A stretch of 64,000 bases of DNA from Olsenella sp. An290 (GCF_002159535.1 NZ_NFIU01000004.1:1-64000), one strand, 5' to 3'. Shown: positions 43,495 through 51,834, numbered from the stretch's first letter. Notes: generated by a model from the letters alone, not told the origin. Made by a program: numbers and translations.

Positions 43495-45014
43495 AGAAGC
43501 TCGCCGAGGTCCTGCGCGACTGGGAGGCCGTGATCGGCCTCGAGGTCCACACCGAGCTCACCACGCTCGAGACCAAGATGTTCTGCAACTGCCGCCTCAG
43601 CCACGACGACGAGCCCAACACCAACGTCTGCCCCGTCTGCCTGGGCATGCCGGGGGCGCTGCCCGTCCCCAACGAGAAGGCCATCGAGTCGATCGTCATG
43701 GCGGGCCTGGCCACCAACTGCGAGATCCAGCGCCACTCCATGTTCTACCGGAAGCACTACTTCTACCCGGACATGGCCAAGAACTTCCAGACCACGCAGG
43801 GCCCCGTGGCGTTCTGCATGCACGGCCACCTGGACCTTGAGGTCAGCGGCGCCGGCGCCAAGGAGCGCCCGGATTCCACGGTCGAGAAGAACGACGACGG
43901 CTCCTACGTGGCGCCCATCCGGATCCTGCGCATCCACATGGAGGAGGACGCCGCCAAGATGGTGCACGTGGGCGGCGAGGAGGGCCGCATCACCGCGGCC
44001 ACCGAGTCCCTCATCGACTACAACCGCTGCGGCACGCCGCTCATCGAGCTCGTCACCGAGCCCGACCTGCGCACGCCCGAGGAGGCGCGCCTCTTCATGG
44101 AGAAGCTGCGCCAGACGTTCCTCACGCTCGGCATTTCCGACTGCTCGCTCGAGAGCGGCTCGATGCGCTGCGACGGCAACATCTCGCTGCGCCGCCGCGG
44201 CACCACGGAGTTTGGCACCAAGACCGAGATGAAGAACATCAACTCCTTCAAGAGCCTGCACGACGCGCTGGAGTACGAGATCTGCCGCCAGGCCGAGGTG
44301 CTCGAGGAGGGTGGCATCGTCTACCAGGAGACGCGCCACTGGGAGCCGAGCCGGCGGCGCACCGTGGTCATGCGCGTCAAGGAGACCGCTGACGACTACC
44401 GCCTCTTCCCGGACCCGGACCTCGCGCCCTTCGACCTCACGGACGAGTTCATCGACCGCTGCCGCACGCGCATCCCGGAGCTGCCGGACGCCAAGCGCGA
44501 CCGCTACATGGCCGACTTTGGCCTCAAGCGCGCGGACGCCGCCCAGCTCGCGGGCGACCCGACGGTCGCGGCCTTCTTCGAGGAGGCGCTCGCTGCGGCG
44601 GGCGCGGGCGAGAAGAACGTCAAGGCTGTGGAGACCGTGGCCAAGGTCATGGTGAACCTCGTCCCCAGCTACGACGCCCTCACGCCGGCGCAGGTCGCGA
44701 GCCTCTCGGGGCTTCTCGCCGAAGACGCGATCACGTTTGCGCAGGCACGCGAGGTGCTCGACGCCGTCAACGGCACCGGCGAGGACCCGGCCGCCTACGT
44801 GGACGCCCACGGGATGCGCCAGTCCACGGACACGGACGCGCTCGGCGCCATCGTGGACGAGGTGCTCGGCCGCTGTACCGACCAGGTCCAGCAGTACCGC
44901 GACGGCAACAAGAAGGTGCTCGGGTTCCTTGTGGGCCAGTGCATGAAGGCGGCCAAGGGCTCCGGCAACCCAAAGGCGTTCAACAAGATGCTCGCCGAGA
45001 AGCTCGAGGGGTAG
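43491..45014 (+). CDS. gatB: Asp-tRNA(Asn)/Glu-tRNA(Gln) amidotransferase subunit GatB
   Basis: tRNA-binding kinase-like subunit of GatCAB (507 aa). The N-terminal VIGLEVHTELTTLETKMFCNC is followed by zinc cysteines (CNC and CPVCLGMPGALPVPN). RGLIDYNRCGTPLIEL-type block is TESLIDYNRCGTPLIELVTEPD; SMRCDGNISLRRRG and FPDPDLAPFDLTDEFI are also present. The C-terminal YqeY-like tail domain binds tRNA. Two copies of CGAGAAGAAC fall in this gene (43883, 44609), encoding EKN. Confidence 0.96.
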   Translation: MKKLAEVLRDWEAVIGLEVHTELTTLETKMFCNCRLSHDDEPNTNVCPVCLGMPGALPVPNEKAIESIVMAGLATNCEIQRHSMFYRKHYFYPDMAKNFQTTQGPVAFCMHGHLDLEVSGAGAKERPDSTVEKNDDGSYVAPIRILRIHMEEDAAKMVHVGGEEGRITAATESLIDYNRCGTPLIELVTEPDLRTPEEARLFMEKLRQTFLTLGISDCSLESGSMRCDGNISLRRRGTTEFGTKTEMKNINSFKSLHDALEYEICRQAEVLEEGGIVYQETRHWEPSRRRTVVMRVKETADDYRLFPDPDLAPFDLTDEFIDRCRTRIPELPDAKRDRYMADFGLKRADAAQLAGDPTVAAFFEEALAAAGAGEKNVKAVETVAKVMVNLVPSYDALTPAQVASLSGLLAEDAITFAQAREVLDAVNGTGEDPAAYVDAHGMRQSTDTDALGAIVDEVLGRCTDQVQQYRDGNKKVLGFLVGQCMKAAKGSGNPKAFNKMLAEKLEG

Positions 45015-45016
45015 AC

Positions 45017-45110
45017 GCACCGGGAAACGGCGGCGCCCCACTTGGCACGCAGGACTGCGCTACGCGGAAGATCCTGCGTCGCCAAGTGGGGCGCCGCCGT
45101 TTCCCGGTGC
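45017..45110. repeat. 38-bp hairpin after gatB, longest inverted repeat in the window
   Basis: The arm at 45017-45046 (begins GCACCGGGAAACGGCGGCGC) pairs perfectly over 30 bp with 45081-45110. After one bulged C, 8 more pairs join 45047-45054 to 45072-45079. The loop is 17 nt. It starts 2 nt after the gatB stop, so it may terminate gatCAB, although no T-tract follows. Confidence 0.85.
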
Positions 45111-45189
45111 GGCCTCTCGTTCGTCGCAAGGCGAACCGCCGGGATATGAGGTGGGGCGGAGGTTTTTCTCGCGAGGGGGCTCTTGCTGT

Positions 45190-45383
45190 TCGTGTTTTGT
45201 GGGATGCATGCGCAATCCCGGTTTTCGGGTTTCTGAGAATGCGCGTTATTCAGTTTCATATTTTGAATACGTAACGCGAGGAAAAGGGTAAAAATGAACA
45301 GGAAAACGAGTTTACGCGTGAAAAAACTCAAACTACATAACGCGTAGCTCGCAGTTTCTGTAAAACGAGTTTGCGCGTCCATG
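45190..45383. repeat. AT-rich repeat remnants before the YitT gene
   Basis: An unusually AT-rich stretch contains fragments shared with the element at 7612-7776: CGCAATCCCGGTTT (about 45209), AAAACGAGTTTACGCG (about 45303) and GCGTAGCTCGCAGTTTCTG (45345-45363) followed by AAAACGAGT. ACGCG words recur several times. It looks like a decayed copy of that element family. It fills most of the 435-nt gap; no gene seen. Confidence 0.55.
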
Positions 45384-45400
45384 CCGCAGCTGCGCCAACC

Positions 45401-45409
45401 TGCTAGACT
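45401..45409 (+). promoter_or_regulatory. Extended -10 of the YitT gene
   Basis: TGCTAGACT lies about 41 nt before the GTG start, matching the TGCTA(G/C)A(A/C)T pattern at 14039 and 15591. Confidence 0.5.
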
Positions 45410-45449
45410 GCCGTCTTCAGGGGGCAGGTTCGCAAGAGGGGAGCGTGCG

Positions 45450-46394
45450 GTGGACGAGCAGATGGAGGCGGCGGTGGAGCCGGTCTCTGAGGTCGTGACG
45501 GAGGACGAGGCGGCGCGCGGGCAGAGGCTCTCCAAGAGGCGCATGGCCTACAGCTTCCCGCAGTTCTTTGGCCTGCTCAACGTGGGCCTCATCCTCACCG
45601 CTGTGGCGCTCGTGCTCTTTAAGACGCCCAACAACCTGGCCTTTGGCGGCACCACGGGCTTTGCCATCCTGCTTGCGACGGTGTTTCCCGCGCTGCCCGT
45701 CTCCGTGTACATGTGGATCCTGAACGCCGTGCTCGTGGGTCTGGGCCTGCTCTTCCTGGACCGCAAGGCGGTGCTCTGGAGCGCCTTCGCGTCCTTTGCG
45801 CTCTCGGGCTACACATCTCTCTTCGAGTGGCTCTTCCCCGTGACGTCCTCCATCACCGGCGACCTCTGGCTCGACGTCTGCTTTGCGGTGCTGCTGCCGG
45901 CCGTGGGCTCGGCCATCGTATTTGACATCGGGGCCTCCACCGGCGGCACGGACATCCTGGCCATGATCTTGCGCAAGCGCACGGACCTGGAGATCGGCAA
46001 GGCGCTCTTTGCGGTGGACGTGGCCGTGGTCGTGGCGGCCATCGGGCTCTACGGGCCGCGCGTGGGCCTCTACTGCGTGCTCGCGCTCATCGGCAAGACC
46101 TTCGTGGTGGACGGCTTCATCGAGTCCATTCGCCAGCGCAAGGTCTGCCAGGTCATCTGCTCGCACCCGCGCGAGGTGGAGGAGTTCATCGTCAAGGCGC
46201 TCGGCCGCACGGCCACGGTCACGCAGGGCTGGGGCGCCTACTCCGGCCGCCGCGTGACCATCCTCACGAGCGTGCTCTCGCGCCGCGAGGCCATGAAGCT
46301 GCGGCTCTTTGTCCGCGCGACGGACCCGGGCGCCTTCATCACCATCACGAGCAGCTCCGAGATCATCGGCCGCGGCTTCCGTGGGGTCAACTAG
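45450..46394 (+). CDS. YitT family membrane protein with DUF2179 domain
   Basis: The 314-aa protein starts at GTG 45450 after AGAGGGGAGC. Five to six transmembrane helices (about residues 38-190) contain YitT signatures: NNLAFGGTTGFAILLATVFP, GSAIVFDIGASTGGTDILAMIL and GKTFVVDGFIESIRQRKVCQVICS. The C-terminal DUF2179 domain reads RTATVTQGWGAYSGRRVTILTSVLSRREAMKL and DPGAFITITSSSEIIGRGF. Function unknown; family members are widespread in Gram-positives. Its end overlaps the convergent membrane-protein gene by 4 nt. Confidence 0.88.
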   Translation: MDEQMEAAVEPVSEVVTEDEAARGQRLSKRRMAYSFPQFFGLLNVGLILTAVALVLFKTPNNLAFGGTTGFAILLATVFPALPVSVYMWILNAVLVGLGLLFLDRKAVLWSAFASFALSGYTSLFEWLFPVTSSITGDLWLDVCFAVLLPAVGSAIVFDIGASTGGTDILAMILRKRTDLEIGKALFAVDVAVVVAAIGLYGPRVGLYCVLALIGKTFVVDGFIESIRQRKVCQVICSHPREVEEFIVKALGRTATVTQGWGAYSGRRVTILTSVLSRREAMKLRLFVRATDPGAFITITSSSEIIGRGFRGVN

Positions 46395-46972
46395 CTGGCG
46401 CGGCGTCGGGCGAGAAGCGCCTGCGCGAGCGCGTACCCGCCGGAAAAGCCGCCGATGGCAAGGCCAAGTCCCGGGGTGAGCGTAAGCTCGAGCCCCGCGA
46501 CCCCACGTCCCACGGCCCAGGGATTGCCCTGCGCGACCGAGCGGACCACAAGGTAGAGCTGCCAGTTCATGACCGAGCAGAGGATGAGGACCGCGATGAC
46601 GTCGGCCGCCACGAGCGCGCCCGCCACCGCGAGCTGCCAGGTGCGGCCCGTGTCCCGGAGGCCGAGCGCCGCGAGAGTGATGGCGGTCACGCACACGGCC
46701 ACGTGCCCGATGCTGAGCGCCCACAGCAGGGCGGCAAGGCTCCCGCCGGAGACGCTCTGCAGGAAGGCGACGACCTGCGCGACGCGCTCCCCGACGAGTG
46801 GCATGCTTTGCAGTGACTCCGAGGCGGTGAGCAGCGCGTCCGCCAGCCTGCCCGCCGAGAGCGGCATGGTTGCGAGCGGGAGCTCCACGCCCACGACGGC
46901 CACGGTCCCAAAGAGCGCCAGCGCGCCGGCGACGATGCCCAGCACGCCTGACAGGGTCCTTGCGTTGCGCAT
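46391..46972 (-). CDS. Four-helix membrane protein of unknown function
   Basis: The 193-aa protein starts at ATG 46972 after CGGGAGATGATGGGG; ATG 46981 is possible. Four hydrophobic helices (about 10-32, 80-105, 112-140, 165-188) are separated by short loops; there are no motifs I recognise. A copy of GTTCTTCTCG (46990-46999) lies in its leader. It overlaps the YitT gene end by 4 nt. It is divergent from the toxin-antitoxin pair. Confidence 0.7.
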   Translation of the reverse strand: MRNARTLSGVLGIVAGALALFGTVAVVGVELPLATMPLSAGRLADALLTASESLQSMPLVGERVAQVVAFLQSVSGGSLAALLWALSIGHVAVCVTAITLAALGLRDTGRTWQLAVAGALVAADVIAVLILCSVMNWQLYLVVRSVAQGNPWAVGRGVAGLELTLTPGLGLAIGGFSGGYALAQALLARRRAS

Positions 46973-47117
46973 CCCCATCATCTCCCGCCGTTCTTCTCGC
47001 CCAAGGGGGGTGTTCCGACTCCCTTCCAACCTAGGTCCAAGGGGTGGGCGCGATGGCGAGAATGACGGTGAACTTATATCCCGCACACATTCGTGGGTCT
47101 CTGCGGTGTCCTCGTAA

Positions 47118-47147
47118 TGTGGCCACAAAGGGGTATATTGTAGCTAC
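47118..47147. promoter_or_regulatory. Promoter and palindromes of the toxin-antitoxin operon
   Basis: The -10-like TATATT (47134-47139) lies between two palindromes, TGTGGCCACA (47118-47127) and GTAGCTAC (47140-47147). Toxin-antitoxin operons are usually self-repressed at palindromes overlapping the -10, so this is a likely operator. Confidence 0.5.
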
Positions 47148-47163
47148 GTTGAGGGAGGCTGAC

Positions 47164-47451
47164 ATGACGGAGCTTTCTGCGGTGGGCGTCCGTGAGGCGA
47201 AGAACCGATTCAGCGAGCTGACCGCACAGGTCAACGAGCTGGGGTCAACGCTTGTGGTGCTCAAGAACAACAGGCCATGGGTCACCATCCACCCGGCCGA
47301 TCCCGAGGCGGCCAGCCGCCGCGCGCGCCTCGAGCGCTTTCATGCGCTCACTGCCTCCATCGAGCAGGACGTCTCGCGTGAGCCGGCTTGGGAGGCGGAC
47401 AAGAGCGACCGCGAGCTGCTCGACGAGGAGAGGGTGAGGCGCTTTGGCTAG
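47164..47451 (+). CDS. Phd/YefM family antitoxin
   Basis: The 95-aa protein starts at ATG 47164 after GAGGGAGGCTGAC. MTELSAVGVREAKNRFSELTAQVNELGSTLVVLKNNRPWVTIHPADPEA is the Phd/YefM DNA-binding half. The C-terminal half (ALTASIEQDVSREPAWEADKSDRELLDEERVRRFG) should wrap and neutralise the toxin. It overlaps the PIN gene by 8 nt. Repression of its own promoter is expected. Confidence 0.9.
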   Translation: MTELSAVGVREAKNRFSELTAQVNELGSTLVVLKNNRPWVTIHPADPEAASRRARLERFHALTASIEQDVSREPAWEADKSDRELLDEERVRRFG

Positions 47452-47863
47452 GGTCGTGCTCGACACCAACATCATCCTCGACTACCTCAGCGCGACGCGC
47501 GAGAGGCACCACGATGCCGTCGACCTGCTTGAGGTGCTGCTCTCCTCGGAGGACAAGACGCCCGTGATCCTTGCGGCCGGCATCAAGGACGCCTATTACA
47601 TCCTGTGTCGCCACTATCACGACGAGGCGCTCGTGCGGTCGCGGTTGGACGACTTCCGCGCGCTGATGGAGGTGGCGGAGCTTACGGGTCCCGTCCTGGA
47701 CGCGGCCCTCGCGTCGGACGAGCCGGACCTCGAGGACGGCATCGTCCGCGCGACGGCGGAGCTTCTGGGTGCCGAGGCGATCGTCACGCGTGACGCGTCG
47801 GCCTATCGTGGGTCGCGTGTCCCCAGCATGGATGCCCGCGCGTACTGCGCCGCGCTCGAGTAG
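47444..47863 (+). CDS. PIN domain toxin, VapC-like
   Basis: Putative RNase toxin of 139 aa. It starts at TTG 47444 (MARVVLDTNIILDYL), overlapping the antitoxin stop; GAGGGTGAGG precedes it. PIN acidic residues are D in VLDTN, E/D in the central ILAAGIKDAYYIL region, and D in EDGIVRATAELLGAEAIVTRD. Type II pairing of Phd-like antitoxins with PIN toxins is common. No obvious loss of catalytic residues. Confidence 0.88.
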   Translation: MARVVLDTNIILDYLSATRERHHDAVDLLEVLLSSEDKTPVILAAGIKDAYYILCRHYHDEALVRSRLDDFRALMEVAELTGPVLDAALASDEPDLEDGIVRATAELLGAEAIVTRDASAYRGSRVPSMDARAYCAALE

Positions 47864-47904
47864 CGCCGCGAAAGCGAGCCGAGGACGCGCCGAAAGCGCC
47901 CGAC

Positions 47905-48558
47905 CTACGCGTCCTTCTCGCCGGAGCGTGCCTCGTCGAGGTAGCTGTAGAGGGTGTACTTGGAGATGCCGAAGTACTTGCAGACCTTGGGACCGCTCTT
48001 GGTGATGAGGAAGGCACCGGTGTCGTTGAGGTAGCGGATCGCGCGGACCTTCTCCTCCTTGGTCATGAGGGCCACGGGCGTGCCCACGAGCTGCACGCTC
48101 TGCTCGATGAGGTCGTCCAGGAGGTCGGCCACGCTGCGCACGATGGGCTCGGGCTCGTGCGGGGCGCTGGGCTCCGTGCCCACGAGCTCCCCGATGAGGT
48201 CCCCGGCGGCGCGCAGCACCGTGATGTCAAAGTTGAGGGCAAAGATTCCCACGGCCCGCCCGCGCTCGTCCCGGATGAAGACGGTCGAGGACTTGAGGGT
48301 CTTGCCGTCCGCGGTCTTGGTGAGGTAGGCGGGGCGGTCCTCGAGCGTGTGCTCGCCGGCGTGCAGGGCCTCGAGCACCACGTGGCTCGGGCCGTCGCCC
48401 ACCTTGCGTCCCGTGACGTGGCCGTTCTCTATGGCCACGATCGAGTGGCTGGGGTCCTTCGTCTCGAGGTCGTGCACCACGACCTCGCAGCCGCTGCCAA
48501 ACTGCAGGGCGAGCGCGTGGGCGAGGCGTCGGTAGAAGTCGAGCTGTGCCTCCTGCAT
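47905..48558 (-). CDS. YheO-like PAS/HTH transcriptional regulator
   Basis: The 217-aa protein has an N-terminal YheO-type PAS domain (LALQFGSGCEVVVHDL, then HSIVAIENGHVTGRKVGDGPS, LKSSTVFIRDERGRAVGIFALNFDIT). The C-terminal helix-turn-helix is KVRAIRYLNDTGAFLITKSGPKVCKYFGISKYTLYSYLDE. It starts at ATG 48558 after AAGGAGGTCTC on the minus strand. It is divergent from the NCS2 permease, with a 296-nt gap holding two matching direct repeats. It is the likely regulator of the purine genes, possibly sensing a purine through the PAS domain. Confidence 0.88.
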   Translation of the reverse strand: MQEAQLDFYRRLAHALALQFGSGCEVVVHDLETKDPSHSIVAIENGHVTGRKVGDGPSHVVLEALHAGEHTLEDRPAYLTKTADGKTLKSSTVFIRDERGRAVGIFALNFDITVLRAAGDLIGELVGTEPSAPHEPEPIVRSVADLLDDLIEQSVQLVGTPVALMTKEEKVRAIRYLNDTGAFLITKSGPKVCKYFGISKYTLYSYLDEARSGEKDA

Positions 48559-48608
48559 GAGACCTCCTTGGAAGCGGGGCGTATGATAGCCATACTACCT
48601 GATTGGCC

Positions 48609-48629
48609 TGAAATCTGACTTTTTGTTAG
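48609..48629 (+). promoter_or_regulatory. Putative operator 1 in the regulator-permease gap
   Basis: TGAAA, GAC and TTGTTAG are spaced by 3 nt each. The same arrangement recurs at 48779-48799. It lies 51 nt upstream of the YheO-like start. It is followed by TGTCAAAACTGTCCC, reminiscent of the GGGACAG repeats. Confidence 0.55.
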
Positions 48630-48778
48630 GTGTCAAAACTGTCCCTTCGGGGGGCCGTGCGGACCGGAGCGGGGGTTCTGACATGCCGTTATATCACCAC
48701 GCAGATAACGGGGGAGGGGATGGTCGGCGGCACGCTCGACCGCTCACGCCCCACAACCTACCGTCTAACAGATTTTCT

Positions 48779-48799
48779 TGAAAGCAGACAATTTGTTAG
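48779..48799 (+). promoter_or_regulatory. Putative operator 2 in the regulator-permease gap
   Basis: Second copy of the TGAAA-(3)-GAC-(3)-TTGTTAG pattern, 170 nt after the first and 56 nt before the permease start. CTAACAGATTTT lies just upstream as a partial inverted match. Confidence 0.55.
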
Positions 48800-48854
48800 C
48801 CGCGCCACGCAATACCATCGAAACATAGTTCGCAGCATCGTGGAGAGGACGATC

Positions 48855-50255
48855 ATGGCGAAGACTGCCGCTGCGGGGCCCAAGGGTGCCTCCGCGAACC
48901 TGTTCAGGCGCGAGGGCATGCCGCCCGTGGGGGAGATGCTCCCCTGTGCGCTCCAGCACGTACTGGCCTCCTTTGCCGGCATCATCACGCCGGCGATCCT
49001 CATTGCCGCCACGTTTGACTTCACCACCCAGCAGCGCACCGACATCATCCAGGTGGCGCTCATTCTCTCGGCGATCGACACGGGCCTGCAGGCCTTTGCG
49101 CCGTTCCGCCGCATCGGCGGCAACCTGCCCATCGTCATGGGCGTCTCCTTTGCGTTCCTGCCGGCCCTCCAGGCCATGGGCGCCACGTTCTCCTTTGGGG
49201 CGCTGCTCGGAGGAGAGATCGTGGGAGGCATCGCGGCCATCCTCTTTGGCCTCTTCTACGGGAAGCTCAAGGCGTTCTTCCCGCCGGTCGTCACGGGCAC
49301 GGTGATCTTTACCATCGGCGTCTCGCTCTACCCCACGGCCATCAAGTACATGGCCGGCGGCGAGGGCACCGCGCTCTGGGGCACCCCGCAGGCGTGGTGC
49401 GTGGCGCTCGTCACGTTTGCCGTGGTCTTTGGCCTCAACAACTTTGCCAAGGGCACCCTCAAGCTGGGCAGCGTGTTCTTTGGCATGATCGCCGGCATCA
49501 TCGTGTCCGCGCCCTTTGGCATGCTCGACTTCTCCGCCGTGGGCTCCGCGGGCATCTTCGCGTTCCCCAAGATCATGCCGTACGCGCTCGAGTTCCACCC
49601 CGAGGTCTGCATCACCCTGGCCGTGGTCTACCCGATGGTGGCTATCCAGGTCATCGGCGACGTCTCCGCCGCCTGCCTCGGCTCCATGGACCGCATGCCC
49701 ACCGAGCGCGAGCTCTCCGGCGCCATCGTCTCGCAGGGCTGCACCTCGATCGTCTCCGCCCTCATCGGCGGTCTGCCCACCTCGGCCCTTGGCCAGAACG
49801 TGGGCATCATCGTCTCCAACAAGGTCGTCAACAAGTGGGTCTTCGTGATCGTGGCGGCCGTCTTTGCCGCCGCCGGCCTGCTGCCGCAGCTCTCGGCGCT
49901 CCTCACGGCCATCCCGCAGCCCGTCATCGGTGGCGCCACGGTTGGCGTCTTTGGCACCATCACCATGAACGGCATCCGCATGTTCACCAAGGACGGCCTC
50001 ACGCCGCGCACCACCACCATCGTGGGCACCTCCGTGGTCTTTGGCCTGGGCATCTGGATGGCCTCCGGGTGCCTTGGCGGCGAGGGCATGCCCTCCTGGG
50101 TGACCACCGTCATCGGCTCCAACGCCATTACTCCGGCCGCACTCATGGCCATCATCCTGAACCTCATCCTGCCCGTGGACCCGCCGCACGAGATTCGCCG
50201 CGCGGCGACCCGCGAGCAGGCCGTCGCCAAGGTCATGCCCGCCAGCAAGGAGTAG
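48855..50255 (+). CDS. NCS2 family xanthine/uric acid permease
   Basis: Nucleobase:cation symporter of 466 aa from ATG 48855, after TGGAGAGGACGATC. The open frame to 48630 covers the regulatory gap and is not coding. NCS2 signatures are LQHVLASFAGIITPAIL, GLQAFAPFRRIGGNLPIVMGVSFAF, FPPVVTGTVIFTIGVSLYPTAIKYMAGG and the QN motif region GGLPTSALGQNVGIIVSNKVV. About 13-14 helices. Position with xanthine dehydrogenase and ssnA points to purine (xanthine or urate) uptake. A hairpin follows. Confidence 0.9.
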   Translation: MAKTAAAGPKGASANLFRREGMPPVGEMLPCALQHVLASFAGIITPAILIAATFDFTTQQRTDIIQVALILSAIDTGLQAFAPFRRIGGNLPIVMGVSFAFLPALQAMGATFSFGALLGGEIVGGIAAILFGLFYGKLKAFFPPVVTGTVIFTIGVSLYPTAIKYMAGGEGTALWGTPQAWCVALVTFAVVFGLNNFAKGTLKLGSVFFGMIAGIIVSAPFGMLDFSAVGSAGIFAFPKIMPYALEFHPEVCITLAVVYPMVAIQVIGDVSAACLGSMDRMPTERELSGAIVSQGCTSIVSALIGGLPTSALGQNVGIIVSNKVVNKWVFVIVAAVFAAAGLLPQLSALLTAIPQPVIGGATVGVFGTITMNGIRMFTKDGLTPRTTTIVGTSVVFGLGIWMASGCLGGEGMPSWVTTVIGSNAITPAALMAIILNLILPVDPPHEIRRAATREQAVAKVMPASKE

Positions 50256-50261
50256 CCGGTC

Positions 50262-50308
50262 CCGGGCCTCGCGGCAAGGGCGGCAGGGTCCTTTGCCGCG
50301 AGGCCCGG
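50262..50308 (+). terminator. Hairpin between the permease and ssnA
   Basis: CCGGGCCTCGCGGCAAGG (50262-50279) pairs with 50291-50308 at 17 of 18 positions. Two copies of GTTCTTCTCG follow at 50324 and 50335, in the ssnA leader. It is an attenuator or partial terminator, since ssnA likely belongs to the same pathway. Confidence 0.65.
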
Positions 50309-50367
50309 CCAGAACGGCCTGACGTTCTTCTCGCGTTCTTCTCGCCAGCAAAAGATAGGAGGAGCAG

Positions 50368-51720
50368 ATGCTGCTCGTCGCAAACGGTCGCGTCATCACG
50401 CGCGACGCTGACAACGCATACCTCGAGCACGGGGCCGTGGCCATCGACGGGGACACGATCGCTGAGGTGGGGCCCGAGGCCGCCCTTGTCGAGAAGTACC
50501 CGGACGCCGAGTACGTGGACGCCCACGGCGGCGTCATCATGCCGGGCCTCGTGAACTGCCACACCCACATCTACTCCGGCCTTGCCCGCGGCCTCTCCAT
50601 CAAGGGCTGCAACCCCACCAACTTCCTCGAGAACCTCGAGCAGCAGTGGTGGAAGATCGACGACAACCTCACGCTCGACGGCACGCGCGCCTCGGCCTAC
50701 GCCACGGTGCTCGACAGCCTGCGCGACGGCGTGACCACGATCTTCGACCACCACGCGAGCTTCTGCGAGATTCCGGGCTCGCTCTTTGCGATCAAGGACG
50801 TCTGCGAGGAGACGGGCATCCGCGCGTGCCTCTGCTACGAGACCTCCGACCGTCGCGGCCCCGAGAAGCGCGACCAGGCCATCGCCGAGAACGCCGAGTT
50901 CGCGCGGTGGGCCGCGAAGGCCCGGGCCGAGGGCAACTCCATGATCGCCGCGATGTTCGGCGGGCACGCCACCTTCACGCTCTCCGACGAGACGATGGAT
51001 AAGATGGCCGAGGCCAACGCCGGCCTCACCGGCTTCCACATCCACGTCTGCGAGGGCATGAACGACGTCTGGGACAGCCGTCTCAACCGCGGCGGCATCT
51101 CGCCCGTGGAGCGCCTGCTGCAGCACAATCTTCTGGGCCCGCGCACGATGCTCGGCCACTGCATCCACGTCACGCCCGCCGAGATGGACATCATCCACGA
51201 GACCGGCACCCACATCGTCAACAACCCCGAGTCCAACATGGGCAACGCCGTGGGCTGCGCGCCGGTGCTCGAGTTCTTCCGCCGCGGCATTCCGGTGCAC
51301 ATGGGCACCGACGCCTACACGCACGACATGCTGGAGAGCCTCAAGGTCTTCCTCATCATCCAGCGCCACAACGCGGCCATGCCCAACGTGGGCTGGGTCG
51401 AGGCCATGACGATGCTCTTCCAGAATAACCCCGCCATGGCGAGCGAGTACTTCGGGCGCAAGATCGGCGTCCTGGCGCCCGGCGCTGCGGCCGACGTCAT
51501 CGTGATGGACTACCCGGTCTTCACGCCCTTCTCGGACGAGAACGTCGACGGCCACATGCTCTTCGGCATGATGGGCAAGAACTGCCGCACCACCATCGTC
51601 AACGGCAAGGTACTCTACCGCGACCGCGAGTTCGTGGCCTTTGACGAGGAGCGCATCAACGCCTGGACCCTCGAGCAGAGCAAGTTGCTCTGGGGCACGC
51701 TGAACGAGCGCACGTACTAG
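50368..51720 (+). CDS. ssnA: Putative aminohydrolase SsnA
   Basis: The 450-aa amidohydrolase starts at ATG 50368 after TAGGAGGAGCAG. Metal-binding HxH is in MPGLVNCHTHIYSGLARG. Further ligands are in TGFHIHVCEGMND, LGHCIHVTPAE and the Asp of VHMGTDAYTHDMLESLKV. The closest group is SsnA, found with ygfK and selenium-dependent molybdenum hydroxylases in anaerobic purine degradation. It probably deaminates or opens a purine-derived ring, but the substrate is not certain. Confidence 0.92.
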   Translation: MLLVANGRVITRDADNAYLEHGAVAIDGDTIAEVGPEAALVEKYPDAEYVDAHGGVIMPGLVNCHTHIYSGLARGLSIKGCNPTNFLENLEQQWWKIDDNLTLDGTRASAYATVLDSLRDGVTTIFDHHASFCEIPGSLFAIKDVCEETGIRACLCYETSDRRGPEKRDQAIAENAEFARWAAKARAEGNSMIAAMFGGHATFTLSDETMDKMAEANAGLTGFHIHVCEGMNDVWDSRLNRGGISPVERLLQHNLLGPRTMLGHCIHVTPAEMDIIHETGTHIVNNPESNMGNAVGCAPVLEFFRRGIPVHMGTDAYTHDMLESLKVFLIIQRHNAAMPNVGWVEAMTMLFQNNPAMASEYFGRKIGVLAPGAAADVIVMDYPVFTPFSDENVDGHMLFGMMGKNCRTTIVNGKVLYRDREFVAFDEERINAWTLEQSKLLWGTLNERTY

Positions 51721-51735
51721 ACCGTCCTGCGCGGC

Positions 51736-51818
51736 GTGCAAAGGGGACAGTCACTTTTGCACGCGGAGGGGCGCGATCAATCGTGAGGACCGTGCAAAAG
51801 TGACTGTCCCCTTTGCAC
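51736..51818. repeat. Family-4 facing repeat pair before ygfK
   Basis: A 27-nt unit at 51736-51762 (begins GTGCAAAGGGGACAGTCAC, ends TTTGCAC) and its perfect reverse complement at 51792-51818 enclose a 29-nt spacer. The right unit ends 16 nt before the ygfK start. The identical pair occurs at 54838-54928. It could form a long hairpin in the mRNA leader. Confidence 0.9.
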
Positions 51819-51834
51819 ACGGAGAGGAGCAACA

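Noticed and set aside
48630-48854. N-terminal extension of the NCS2 permease
   Set aside because: The frame is open to 48630, but it covers the duplicated operator-like sites and lacks hydrophobic or conserved sequence. ATG 48855 has a ribosome site and gives the usual length.
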